The notes beneath the pieces are model-generated. The model saw only the letters and a program-made list of their open reading frames with translations. It was not told the origin of the DNA and did not search any database. Source: Rhodospirillaceae bacterium CCH5-H10 (GTDB lineage: Bacteria; Pseudomonadota; Alphaproteobacteria; Reyranellales; Reyranellaceae). From it: a DNA stretch of 64,000 bases. Position numbers and translations under genes: made by a program. The stretch lies in the NCBI GenBank assembly GCA_001557035.1, contig LSKJ01000065.1, positions 1 through 64,000 of the forward strand. Reading direction: 5' to 3'. Shown one piece after another: positions 1 to 8,018 of this stretch; positions within the stretch are counted from its first letter, which is position 1, and each line of letters opens with the position of its first letter.

Positions 1-48
1 GCCACTCCAGTGGCGCAATCATGATCATGAGCGCCACTGGAGTGGCGC
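1..48. repeat. Family A palindromic repeat, first copy
   Basis: Two copies of an 18-base near-palindrome (arms GCGCCACT and AGTGGCGC around CC or GG) face each other, separated by AATCATGATCATGA, which itself contains a 12-base palindrome. The left copy is cut by the window edge. It lies just past the stop of the enolase-superfamily gene that ends at 59. The same unit recurs at 1212-1290, so this is a dispersed intergenic element, perhaps also acting as a hairpin at the 3' end of the transcript. Confidence 0.75.
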
Positions 49-58
49 GCTCCATTGA

Positions 59-1198
59 TCAGACGTACCCAGGTCCCTCGATCACCGGATGCGCGATCAG
101 GAACTGCTCGTCGATCTCGACGCCGATGCCGGGCTTGTCGAGCGGGCGGACGTTGCCGTCCTTGCCGATCTCCCACGGCGCGCTGCCCAGCTCGTCGCGG
201 AACTTGTTGGCCACCGAGAGGTCGGCCTCGAAGTAGCCGCCATTGTCGATCGACGCCAGGAAGTGGATCGACACGGCGTGATTGAGGCCGGTCATCGAGC
301 TGTGCGGATGGATCGGCAGCTTCCACATCGAGGCGGCGGCGGCGATGCGCTGCACCTCGGTGATGCCGCCGCTCTTCGACAGGTCGGGCTGCAGGATCGA
401 GATGTTGCCGTCCTCGATCAGCCGGTGAAACTCGAAGCGCGTGTAGTGGTTCTCGCCGGCGGCGAGCGGCGTGACGCCCCAGCCCTTGGCCATCGCATAG
501 GAGCGATGGTCGTGCGCCGGGAACGGCTCCTCCAGCCAGGCGATGCCCAGCTCGTCCATCGCCGGCATCACGCGCCGAACATCCTCGACCGTGTAGCCGG
601 TGTTGGCGTCGGTCAGCAGCACCATGTCGTCGCCGAAGCGCTTGCGCACCGCGGTCATGCGGGCGATGTCGTTCTTGACGCTGTCGCCGACGCGCAGCTT
701 CAGCGCCTTGTAGCCCGCCGCGACCATCGGCCCGGCCTCGTCGGCCAGAGACTCCGGCGCCTGGTAGCCCAGCGAAATGCCGCCGGCATAGGCCGGCACC
801 GGCCTGTTGGAGCCGCCCAGCAGCTTGTAGAGCGGCCAGCCCACGGCCTTGCCCTTGATGTCCCACAGGGCCTGGTCGAGGCCGCTCATCGCCATGGCGG
901 TGGCGGCGCCCATGCCGTGGCTGCCCAGCTGGAACTTGTAGATCTTCGCCCAGATGCCGACCGTGTCCGTCGCATCCATGCCGACCACGAAGCCCTTCAG
1001 GGTCGTGTTGATCAGGTGACCGATGCTCCCCGGCGAGCGCGCATGGTGGCTCTCGCCCCAGCCCACGATGCCGTCCTCGGTCGTCACCTTGACCATCACG
1101 CAGTCGCGCTTGGTCATGGTGCCGATGCCGAGCGACACCTGCAGCTCCTTCGGTACGCGATAGCTGGTCGGATAGGCCTTTACGTCGACGATTTTCAT
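59..1198 (-). CDS. Enolase-superfamily enzyme, mandelate racemase/muconate-lactonizing family (dehydratase or racemase)
   Basis: A 379-residue protein with the complete layout of the mandelate racemase branch of the enolase superfamily. Acid/base residues K167 and R169 (K-x-R instead of the more usual K-x-K), metal ligands D197, E223 and E249, and a D272/H297 dyad fall at almost the same positions as in mandelate racemase. These enzymes abstract a proton next to a carboxylate and either racemize the acid or remove water from an acid sugar. The ATG at 1198 follows a GGGGAGG ribosome site; longer reading would run into the family A repeat. It is the last gene of the long minus-strand cluster, and a paralogue of equal length precedes it. 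The substrate cannot be read from sequence. Confidence 0.82.
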   Translation of the reverse strand: MKIVDVKAYPTSYRVPKELQVSLGIGTMTKRDCVMVKVTTEDGIVGWGESHHARSPGSIGHLINTTLKGFVVGMDATDTVGIWAKIYKFQLGSHGMGAATAMAMSGLDQALWDIKGKAVGWPLYKLLGGSNRPVPAYAGGISLGYQAPESLADEAGPMVAAGYKALKLRVGDSVKNDIARMTAVRKRFGDDMVLLTDANTGYTVEDVRRVMPAMDELGIAWLEEPFPAHDHRSYAMAKGWGVTPLAAGENHYTRFEFHRLIEDGNISILQPDLSKSGGITEVQRIAAAASMWKLPIHPHSSMTGLNHAVSIHFLASIDNGGYFEADLSVANKFRDELGSAPWEIGKDGNVRPLDKPGIGVEIDEQFLIAHPVIEGPGYV

Positions 1199-1211
1199 GG
1201 ATGTCCTCCCC

Positions 1212-1290
1212 GCTGGGGGCGCGCCACTCCAGTGGCGCGTCTTCGCTTGCTGAAACACATGACGCGCCACTGGAGTGGCGCGCCCCCAGC
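1212..1290. repeat. Family A palindromic repeat, second copy: perfect 30-base inverted repeat
   Basis: Bases 1212-1241 and 1261-1290 are exact reverse complements, with a 19-base spacer. Each arm contains the same 18-base near-palindrome seen at 1-48. The element fills the gap between two paralogous enolase-superfamily genes; its last base is the first base of the stop codon of the upstream gene. A transcript would fold into a long hairpin here, which could limit read-through to the last gene or protect the upstream message. Confidence 0.85.
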
Positions 1291-2429
1291 TAAGCCACCT
1301 TGTACTTCTTCAACACCTCGCGATCGATCTCGATGCCGAGGCCCGGTCCGGTCGGAACCGTCACGATGCCTTTCTTCTGCTCGATCGGCGCCTGCGCCAG
1401 GTGATCGCGCAGAGGATTGGGCGTCTGCTCGAACTCGAGCATCGGCGGCATCGGGCGGAAAGCCGGCGGCTGGTCCGGCAGGGCCGCGAGGAACTGCACC
1501 GTCGCGGCGAGGCCGATCGCCGAGCCCCAGGCATGCGGCACGCATTCGACACCGAACGCGGAGGCGAGCGTCGCGATCTTGCGGCATTCCGAGAAGCCGC
1601 CCGCCGCGCAGAGATCGGGCTGCACGATATCCATCGCCTTGCGCGCAATGACGTCGCGGAAGCCCCAGCGGGTGAAATCGTTCTCGCCGCCGGCCACCGC
1701 CATGTCGAGGGCGCGCGTGACCTCGATGTAGCCGTCATGGTCCTCGGGGCTGATCGGCTCCTCGAACCAGAGGATGTCGTGCTCCTCCAGCATGCGGCCG
1801 AGCTTGATGGCATTCGGTACCGAGAAGCAGTGGTTGGCATCGACGGCGAGCTTCACGTTCGGGCCGATCGCCTCGCGTACCGCGGCGACACGCTTGGTGT
1901 CGAGCTTGAGGTCGCCCAGCCCGATCTTCATCTTGATGGCCTGGAAGCCGGCGTGCTTGAACTCCAGCGCCTCCTCGACCGCCTCCTCGATCAACCTGTT
2001 CATGTCGATGAAGTAGAGGCCGGTCGCGTAGGCGATCACCTCGCTGCGATAGGCGCCGCCGATCAGCTTGTGGACCGGCTTGTTCACGGCGCGGCCCATG
2101 ATGTCCCACAGCGCGATGTCGATGCCGGAGATGGCCGAGATCGCCATGCCGGTCGTGCCGTAGTCCTTGATCCTGTTGTAGAGGTCTTCCCAGATCGCCT
2201 CGACGTCGAACGGATCCTTGCCGATCACCCGCGCCTTATACTGTGTTTCGATGAAGGTCTTGGCGACGGCGGCGGGCCCGTAGCACTCGCCCCATCCGGT
2301 GATGCCCTCGTCGGTCGTGATCTCGACCAAGCAGGTCGAGCGCGTCCCATAGACCCAGCCGCGCGCCGACACGAACGGCTTCTCGACCTTGCAGCTCAGG
2401 ATGTGGCAGACGACGTCCGTCACCTTCAT
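1290..2429 (-). CDS. Enolase-superfamily enzyme, mandelate racemase/muconate-lactonizing family
   Basis: A 379-residue paralogue of the next gene, with K166-x-K168 as acid/base lysines, D197, E223 and E249 as metal ligands, and the D272/H299 dyad, again the mandelate racemase arrangement. The probable role is dehydration or racemization of a hydroxy or sugar acid, or a related proton abstraction. A longer frame starts at a TTG at 2441, but GGAGGAAAC directly before the ATG at 2429 makes that ATG the likely start. It lies 21 bases after hydantoinase A, so the two are probably co-transcribed. The two enolase-type genes differ clearly in residues and are not a recent duplication. Confidence 0.82.
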   Translation of the reverse strand: MKVTDVVCHILSCKVEKPFVSARGWVYGTRSTCLVEITTDEGITGWGECYGPAAVAKTFIETQYKARVIGKDPFDVEAIWEDLYNRIKDYGTTGMAISAISGIDIALWDIMGRAVNKPVHKLIGGAYRSEVIAYATGLYFIDMNRLIEEAVEEALEFKHAGFQAIKMKIGLGDLKLDTKRVAAVREAIGPNVKLAVDANHCFSVPNAIKLGRMLEEHDILWFEEPISPEDHDGYIEVTRALDMAVAGGENDFTRWGFRDVIARKAMDIVQPDLCAAGGFSECRKIATLASAFGVECVPHAWGSAIGLAATVQFLAALPDQPPAFRPMPPMLEFEQTPNPLRDHLAQAPIEQKKGIVTVPTGPGLGIEIDREVLKKYKVA

Positions 2430-2450
2430 CGTTTCCTCCAAGTTTATTTG

Positions 2451-4496
2451 TTAGCCGACTGTTATCAGCAAATTGCCGAGCTTGTCCTGCCGGACCTTGT
2501 CGCCCGGCTCGACGACCGTCGTGCAGTCGAGCTGTTCGAGGATCGCCGGGCCTTCGAGCGTGGCGTCGAGCGGCAGCTTCTCGCGGGCATAGACCGGCGT
2601 CTCGTGCCAGCCGTCGCTGAACCAGACACGCCGCGTGCCGAGCTTCGCGGCATCAAGCGTCGCCGCGCGCTCGGTCGCAGCGAGTGCGCCGAGGGAAATT
2701 TCCGGTCGCACACCGATCACCGCCGTGTGCAAGTTGACGAGAACCGGCGGGATCTCCGCCAGCTCGATGCCGAAACGCCGCCAATAGGCGGCGGCAAAGG
2801 CCTTGTGCAGGCCCGCGACGCCGATATCGGCGCTGTCGACGCCGACCGACAGGATGTGGCTCTGCCCCTGGAACTGCATGTCGGCCGACAGGACGCGGCG
2901 CAGCTCGCTTACCGGCACGCCCTCGCGCCCGATCGTAGCCTCGCCCTCGGCCGCCTGCTCGGCATAGATGCGCGCCACCGTGGCGTCGTCGACGGCGGAC
3001 AGCGGCTTGTTCACCGTGCGCACATAGTCGTGGCGCAGGTCGGCCACGACACAGCCCAGCGCGTTGGTGATGCCGGGTCGCGCCGGCACCAGCACGGTCG
3101 GGATGCCGAGTTCGCGTGCCAGCGCCGTCGCATGCAACGGACCCGCGCCACCGAAGGCGAACAGCGCGAAGTCGCGCGGATCGTGGCCGCGCGACAGCGA
3201 CACGAGGCGCACGGCGCCGGCCATGCGGTCATTGGCGATGCGCAGCACGGCGGCGGCGGCGGCCTCGGCATCGAGGCCCAGTCGCTGGCCGACCTTCTCC
3301 CGCATGAGGCCGCGCACATGGTCGAGCGTCACCGGATGGTCGACGCCCAGAAGCTTGTCGGGGTTGAGCCGGCCCAGGATCAGGTTGGCATCGGTGATGG
3401 TGGGCTCGGCGCCACCGCGGCCGTAGCAGATCGGACCGGGCCGCGCGCCGGCGCTCTCGGGCCCGACGCGCAGCATGCCGGCGGCATCGACCGAGGCGAT
3501 GGAGCCGCCGCCCGCGCCGATCGTATGCACGTCGACCATCGGCACATGGATCGGCATCGCATATTCGAGTTCGAGCTCGCCCGAGACCTGCGGCACGGCA
3601 TTCTCGATCAGGCCGACATCGGTCGAGGTGCCGCCCATGTCGTAGGTGATCAGGTTGGGATGGCCCGAGGCGCGGCCGGTATAGGCCGCCGCCATCACGC
3701 CCGAGGCCGGGCCGGACATCACCGTGTTCACCGCGGCCTCGGCAATGAGCTGCGAGGAGATGGTGCCGCCATTGCCCTGCATCACCAGCAGGTCGCGGTC
3801 GAAGCCCTTGGCCTTCAGCTCGCTGCGCAGCCGCGACAGGTAGCGGTCGAGCACCGGTTGCACCGAGGCGTTCACCGCTGCCGTGACGCCGCGCTCGTAC
3901 TCGCGGTACTCCGACAAGATCACGTGGCCGGCCGTGACATAGTCGTTGGGCCACAGCCCGCGCACGATCTCCGCGGCGCAGCGCTCGTGCACCGGGTTGA
4001 TGTAGCTGTGCAGGAAATGGATGACGACGGCCTCGCAGCCCATCGCCAGCAGTTTTCGCGCGGCGTCGGCAACCGCGGCCTCGTCGAGCGCGGTCAGCAC
4101 CTTGCCGTCGGCATCCATGCGCTCGGGCACTTCGAGTCGGACCTCGCGGTCGATCATCGGCGTGAAGGTGCCGCGCAGGCCATAAGGCTGCGGCCGCGTG
4201 CGGCGGCCCAGCTCCAGCACGTCGCGGAAGCCCTTGGTGGTGATCAGCCCGACCTTGGCGATCTTGCGTTCGAGCAATGCGTTCGTGGTGGTGGTCGTGC
4301 CGTGCACGACCGCCTGCAGCAGCGCCGGATCGAGGCCGGCCGCCGCCAGAGCCGCCATGAAGCCGATCGCCTGGTTGTCGACGGTGGTCGGCACCTTGGC
4401 GAGCCTGACTTCGTTCGAGCCGGGATCGATCGCGAGCAGGTCGGTGAAGGTGCCGCCGACATCGATGCCAACGGTGAAAGTCGATTTGGGCGCCAT
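2451..4496 (-). CDS. hyuA: Hydantoinase/oxoprolinase subunit A family protein
   Basis: A 681-residue member of the hydantoinase A family: ATP-dependent opening of cyclic amides such as hydantoins or 5-oxoproline, and in relatives ATP-dependent carboxylation. The N-terminal phosphate-binding stretch GIDVGGTFTDL (residues 10-20), GTTTTTNALLE near 65 and a second ASKHA-type stretch MGGTSTDVG near 290 are intact. Length is normal. It starts 4 bases after livF in the ABC-transporter operon. No hyuB subunit is adjacent, unlike the HyuA/HyuB pair at 51712-55391, so it acts alone, with a remote partner, or with another product of this cluster. The cyclic-amide role is inferred from family and context. 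Confidence 0.85.
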   Translation of the reverse strand: MAPKSTFTVGIDVGGTFTDLLAIDPGSNEVRLAKVPTTVDNQAIGFMAALAAAGLDPALLQAVVHGTTTTTNALLERKIAKVGLITTKGFRDVLELGRRTRPQPYGLRGTFTPMIDREVRLEVPERMDADGKVLTALDEAAVADAARKLLAMGCEAVVIHFLHSYINPVHERCAAEIVRGLWPNDYVTAGHVILSEYREYERGVTAAVNASVQPVLDRYLSRLRSELKAKGFDRDLLVMQGNGGTISSQLIAEAAVNTVMSGPASGVMAAAYTGRASGHPNLITYDMGGTSTDVGLIENAVPQVSGELELEYAMPIHVPMVDVHTIGAGGGSIASVDAAGMLRVGPESAGARPGPICYGRGGAEPTITDANLILGRLNPDKLLGVDHPVTLDHVRGLMREKVGQRLGLDAEAAAAAVLRIANDRMAGAVRLVSLSRGHDPRDFALFAFGGAGPLHATALARELGIPTVLVPARPGITNALGCVVADLRHDYVRTVNKPLSAVDDATVARIYAEQAAEGEATIGREGVPVSELRRVLSADMQFQGQSHILSVGVDSADIGVAGLHKAFAAAYWRRFGIELAEIPPVLVNLHTAVIGVRPEISLGALAATERAATLDAAKLGTRRVWFSDGWHETPVYAREKLPLDATLEGPAILEQLDCTTVVEPGDKVRQDKLGNLLITVG

Positions 4497-4500
4497 GGGT

Positions 4501-5214
4501 TCAGACCGAAAGATATTGTTCGCGAAGGGAATCGTTGGCGGCCAGCTCGGCCATCGATCCGCCGAAGCGGATCTGGCCTTTCTCGATGATGTAGGCGCGG
4601 TCGGCGACGCCCAGGGCGAAGTGCAGGTTCTGCTCGCACAGGATGACCGAGACGCCCTCGCCTTTCAGCGCGCGGATCGAGTTGGCCATCTCCTCGACGA
4701 TGATCGGCGCCAACCCCTCGGACGGTTCGTCGAGCAGCACGCAGCTCGGATTGCCCATCAGCGTGCGCGCGATGGTGAGCATCTGCTGCTCGCCGCCCGA
4801 CATGCGCCCGCCTGGCCGCTCGCGCATGCGGGCAAGATTGGGAAACAGCTTGAACAGCTTCTCTTCCGTCCAGACCGGCACGCCGTCGCGCGCCGCCTGC
4901 CGGCCGACCTCGAGATTCTCCATCACCGACAGTTCGGTGAAGATGCGCCGCTCCTCCGGCACGTAGCCGAGGCCGAGACGCGCAATACGATGTGGCGGCA
5001 GGCGCTCGATGCGCTGACCGGCGAAGCTCACCTCGCCGCGGGCCGGCGGCACCAGGCCCATGATCGCCTTCATCGCCGTCGACTTGCCTGCACCGTTGCG
5101 GCCCAGCAGCGCCACGACCTCGCCGGCGCGCGCCTCTAGCGAGATGCCGTGCAGGATATGGGCGCGGCCGTAGAAGGCGTGCAGGTCCTTCACCAGGAGC
5201 ATCGCGGGGGGCAT
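4501..5214 (-). CDS. livF: Branched-chain-type ABC transporter ATP-binding protein LivF
   Basis: A 237-residue ATPase of the LivF type, one of the two nucleotide-binding subunits of a hydrophobic or branched-chain amino acid type importer. Walker A GRNGAGKST is at residues 38-46, the signature MSGGEQQM near 137 and Walker B VLLDEPSEG near 158. The ATG at 5214 overlaps the TGA of livG (ATGA); a second ATG four codons in (5202) is possible. It is followed by hyuA after 4 bases. The usual label is amino acid transport, but in catabolic clusters such transporters often carry other small acids or aromatics. Confidence 0.88.
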   Translation of the reverse strand: MPPAMLLVKDLHAFYGRAHILHGISLEARAGEVVALLGRNGAGKSTAMKAIMGLVPPARGEVSFAGQRIERLPPHRIARLGLGYVPEERRIFTELSVMENLEVGRQAARDGVPVWTEEKLFKLFPNLARMRERPGGRMSGGEQQMLTIARTLMGNPSCVLLDEPSEGLAPIIVEEMANSIRALKGEGVSVILCEQNLHFALGVADRAYIIEKGQIRFGGSMAELAANDSLREQYLSV

Positions 5215-5963
5215 CAGTGCGCGCTCCCGAGATAGACCGCGCGCACGTCGGGGTTGGCGCGGACCTCCTGCGGCGTGCCGCCGGCGATCAGCACGCCCCG
5301 GTCGAGCACGATGATGCGGTCGGCCTGGCTGAACACGACGTCCATGTCGTGCTCGGTAAACAGCACGGCGATGTTGCGCGCCCGCGCCAGCCGCGCCGTC
5401 AGCTCCATCAGCGCGACTCTCTCCTTGGGCGCCATGCCGGCGGTCGGCTCGTCCATCAGCAGCAGGCGCGGTTCGTTGGCCAGTGCGATGGCGAGTTCCA
5501 CGCGCTTCAGGTCGCCATAGGCCAGCACACCGCAGGTCCGCTCCGCCTGGTCGAGCATGCCGACCTGGTCGAGCAGCGCATCGGCCTCGGATCGGAAGGC
5601 GGCGCCAAAGCGCGACAGCAGCGAGCGCAGGCGGCCGGCATGGGAGTAGAGCGCCATCTGCACGTTCTCGCGGACGCTGAGCGACGCGAAAGTCGCCGTG
5701 ATCTGGAAGGTGCGGCCGACGCCCAGTCGCCAGATGGCGCGCGGACGCAGGCCCACGATGTCGCGGCCTTCGAGGCGCACGATGCCGGAGTCGGGCGCGA
5801 GCTGGCCGTTCAGCATGTTGAAGCAGGTGCTCTTGCCCGCGCCGTTCGGCCCGATCAGCGCCAGCATCTCGCCCGCCGAGACGGCGAAGGAAACGTCGGC
5901 CACGGCCTGGACGCCGCCGAACGCCTTGTGCAGCCCGTCGACCTGGAGGACCGGATGGCTCAT
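5214..5963 (-). CDS. livG: Branched-chain-type ABC transporter ATP-binding protein LivG
   Basis: A 249-residue ATPase, the second nucleotide-binding subunit of the importer. Walker A GPNGAGKST lies at about 38-46, a Liv-type signature region LAYGDLKRVE near 145 and Walker B LLMDEPTAG near 168. It overlaps livHM by 4 bases at its start and livF by 4 bases at its end (both ATGA). A frame running back to 7853 exists, but the upstream part is a shadow of livHM; the start at 5963 gives the normal length. Confidence 0.88.
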   Translation of the reverse strand: MSHPVLQVDGLHKAFGGVQAVADVSFAVSAGEMLALIGPNGAGKSTCFNMLNGQLAPDSGIVRLEGRDIVGLRPRAIWRLGVGRTFQITATFASLSVRENVQMALYSHAGRLRSLLSRFGAAFRSEADALLDQVGMLDQAERTCGVLAYGDLKRVELAIALANEPRLLLMDEPTAGMAPKERVALMELTARLARARNIAVLFTEHDMDVVFSQADRIIVLDRGVLIAGGTPQEVRANPDVRAVYLGSAH

Positions 5964-7837
5964 GCCCGCTGCTCCCGCCAGCGCGCGACGAGCGCCTTCA
6001 GGCCGCCGACGAGTCCCTGCGGGAAGAGCAGCACGATCAGCAGGATCACGCCGCCCATGACGGCCCGCCAGAACTCGGTGTTGCGGGCGACCGCGTCGCG
6101 CAGCCAGGTGAAGATTGCCGCGCCGACGACCGGCCCGGTCAGCGTCTCGACGCCGCCCAGCAGGACCATGATCAATCCATCGGTCGACTGCGCGATCGAG
6201 ATGCTCGACGGCGAGATGCTGCCCTTGGAGAAGGCGTAGACCGCGCCCGCGAGGCCGGCCAGCGCGCCAACCAGCACGAAGGCCGCCCACTGGAAGCCGC
6301 GCAGGTCGATGCCGATCGCTTCGGCCCGCAATGGCGAATCGCGGCCGGCACGCAGGGCGTAGCCGAACGGCGAGAACAGCACGCGCCACAGGAACACGAT
6401 GCCGGCGCCGCACAGGACGAGCGCGAGATAGTAGTAGGCGGTCTTGTCGGCGAGCCACGCCGCAGGCCAGACACCGAACACGCCGTTGCTGCCGCCGGTC
6501 ACGGAATCCCACTGGAAGACGATCGACCAGCTGATCTGCGCAAAAGCGAGCGTCAGCATGGCGAGATAGACGCCCGAGAGACGCACGCAGAACCAGCCAT
6601 AGACGATGGCGAAGGCGCCGGCGACCAGCGGCGCCAGCAGCAGCGCTGCTTCCATCGGCAGGCCGAAGCGCTTCAGGAGCAGCCCCGCCGCATAAGCGCC
6701 GATGCCGAAATAGGCGGCGTGGCCGAACGAGACCATGCCGGCCGGCCCCATGATGAAGTGCAGCGAAACCGAGAACAGCGCGAAGCAGACGATGTCGGTC
6801 AGCAGGATCGTGGCGTAACGGTCGGCGACCAGCGGCACGATGGCCAGCAGCGCCAGCCAGACCAGCGCGAAGGTCCAGGACGGGACCTGCAGCGGCGGCG
6901 CCGGCTCCGACGCGGCACGCTGCGCGGCCTGCGGCTTGCCGAGCAATCCGTAGGGCCGCACGACCAGCACCAGCGCCATGATCAGGAATTCGACCACCAA
7001 GGTGAGTTTGGAGAAGGAAATCTCGAAGCCGAACCAGGTGACCGTGCCGATGCCGATGCAGAAGGCCTTGGCGACGCCGATGATGATGGCCGCGAGGAAG
7101 GCGCCGCCGATGCTGCCCAGCCCGCCCACCACCGTGACCACGAAGGCGTCGGCGATGATGGCGAGGTCGAGTTCGAGATTGGCCGGCTCGCGCGGGATCT
7201 GCAGTGCGCCGCCAAGGCCCGCGAGCACCGAGCCCACGAAGAAGACCGAGGTAAAGAGCTTGGCCTGATCGACGCCCAGCGCGCCGACCATCTCGCGATC
7301 CTGCGTCGCTGCCCGCACCAGCGCGCCCCAGCGCGTGCGCGTCAGCAGCAACCAGATCAGCCCCAGCACGACCGGTCCGATGGCAATGAGCAGCAGGTCG
7401 TAGGCAGGGATGCGGCGGCCCATGATCTCGACCGCCATCGTGAGACCGGGTGCGCGCGGCCCGACCAGGTCCTCGGCGCCCCAGGTGAAGAGCGCGATGT
7501 CCTTGATCACCAGCACGATCGCGAAGGTCGCCAGCAACTGGAACAGCTCCGGCGCGCGGTAGATGCGCCGGAGCACCAGCACCTCGATCAGGACACCGAC
7601 CAGCCCGACGGCCAGCGCCGACAGCGCAACGGCGCCCCAGAAGCCCAGCGGCGTGCGGCCGAAGAACTCGATCAGCGAATAGGCGCCGTAGAGCCCCAGC
7701 ATGTAGAGCGAACCGTGCGCGAAGTTCACGATCCGCGTGACGCCGAAGATCAGCGACAGGCCGGCCGAGACCAGGAACAGCGACGCGGCCGCGGCCAGCC
7801 CGTTCAGGAGCTGGATGACGAAGGAAGCGAGGGTCAT
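5960..7837 (-). CDS. livHM: Fused LivH-LivM permease of a branched-chain-type ABC transporter
   Basis: One 625-residue polypeptide carries both membrane subunits that are usually separate: residues about 1-285 match LivH (the VTRIVNFAHGSLYMLG region near 33-48) and about 305-610 match LivM (GPAGMVSFGHAAYFGIGAYAAG region). Many hydrophobic helices run through both halves, with a proline/alanine-rich linker near 285-300. It follows the binding-protein gene across a family B repeat. No strong ribosome site sits at usual distance from the ATG at 7837; the closest purine-rich bases belong to the repeat. Fused LivHM proteins are known in proteobacteria, so this is a variant and not a frameshift artefact. 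Confidence 0.87.
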   Translation of the reverse strand: MTLASFVIQLLNGLAAAASLFLVSAGLSLIFGVTRIVNFAHGSLYMLGLYGAYSLIEFFGRTPLGFWGAVALSALAVGLVGVLIEVLVLRRIYRAPELFQLLATFAIVLVIKDIALFTWGAEDLVGPRAPGLTMAVEIMGRRIPAYDLLLIAIGPVVLGLIWLLLTRTRWGALVRAATQDREMVGALGVDQAKLFTSVFFVGSVLAGLGGALQIPREPANLELDLAIIADAFVVTVVGGLGSIGGAFLAAIIIGVAKAFCIGIGTVTWFGFEISFSKLTLVVEFLIMALVLVVRPYGLLGKPQAAQRAASEPAPPLQVPSWTFALVWLALLAIVPLVADRYATILLTDIVCFALFSVSLHFIMGPAGMVSFGHAAYFGIGAYAAGLLLKRFGLPMEAALLLAPLVAGAFAIVYGWFCVRLSGVYLAMLTLAFAQISWSIVFQWDSVTGGSNGVFGVWPAAWLADKTAYYYLALVLCGAGIVFLWRVLFSPFGYALRAGRDSPLRAEAIGIDLRGFQWAAFVLVGALAGLAGAVYAFSKGSISPSSISIAQSTDGLIMVLLGGVETLTGPVVGAAIFTWLRDAVARNTEFWRAVMGGVILLIVLLFPQGLVGGLKALVARWREQRA

Positions 7838-7862
7838 GGGGAGAAGTCGCCACTCTCCACTC

Positions 7863-7986
7863 CCTCCCCCGTCCTACGGGGGAGGGCTGGGGAGGGGGAA
7901 AGCAACGCGAAGGAAGAATCGGAAATCATACCGATGGCTCTCCCCCTCCGGCCCTTCGGGCCACCTCCCCCGTATGACGGGGGAGG
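7863..7986. repeat. Family B palindromic repeat, copy 1
   Basis: About 124 bases bounded by two 23-base hairpins (7863-7885 and 7964-7986), each with a 10-base stem and arms of the type CCTCCCCCGT. Between them are GGAGGGGGAAAGC and its near reverse complement, then a small GGCCC-TTC-GGGCC hairpin. The element sits between livK and livHM inside the operon. Copies at 12550, 44067 and 48066 share the plan, and a broken piece is at 27533. Confidence 0.85.
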
Positions 7987-8018
7987 AAATGAGAAGAGGG
8001 AGACCTGCAACCGGGCGA

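Noticed and set aside
2429-2441. TTG start for the enolase-type gene at 2441
   Set aside because: The GGAGG ribosome site lies between that TTG and the ATG at 2429, so translation from 2429 is favoured.
1275-4589. A 1104-codon plus-strand open frame opposite the enolase-type gene and hydantoinase A
   Set aside because: It is antisense to genes with clear motifs, its translation is rich in Arg, His, Asp and Ala without any domain, and high GC at third positions removes stops from the opposite frame.
5214-7853. A single 879-codon frame seeming to fuse an upstream protein with LivG
   Set aside because: The first two thirds are a shadow frame of the LivHM gene; the real LivG starts at 5963 with an ATGA overlap.
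7863-7986. The repeated hairpins as a CRISPR array
   Set aside because: There are only two hairpins per site, the space between them is itself palindromic and shared between distant copies, and no cas genes are present.
7863-7986. The family B hairpins as simple intrinsic terminators
   Set aside because: No T-tract follows any of them, one copy lies within a coding region, and the sequence is conserved beyond the stems.
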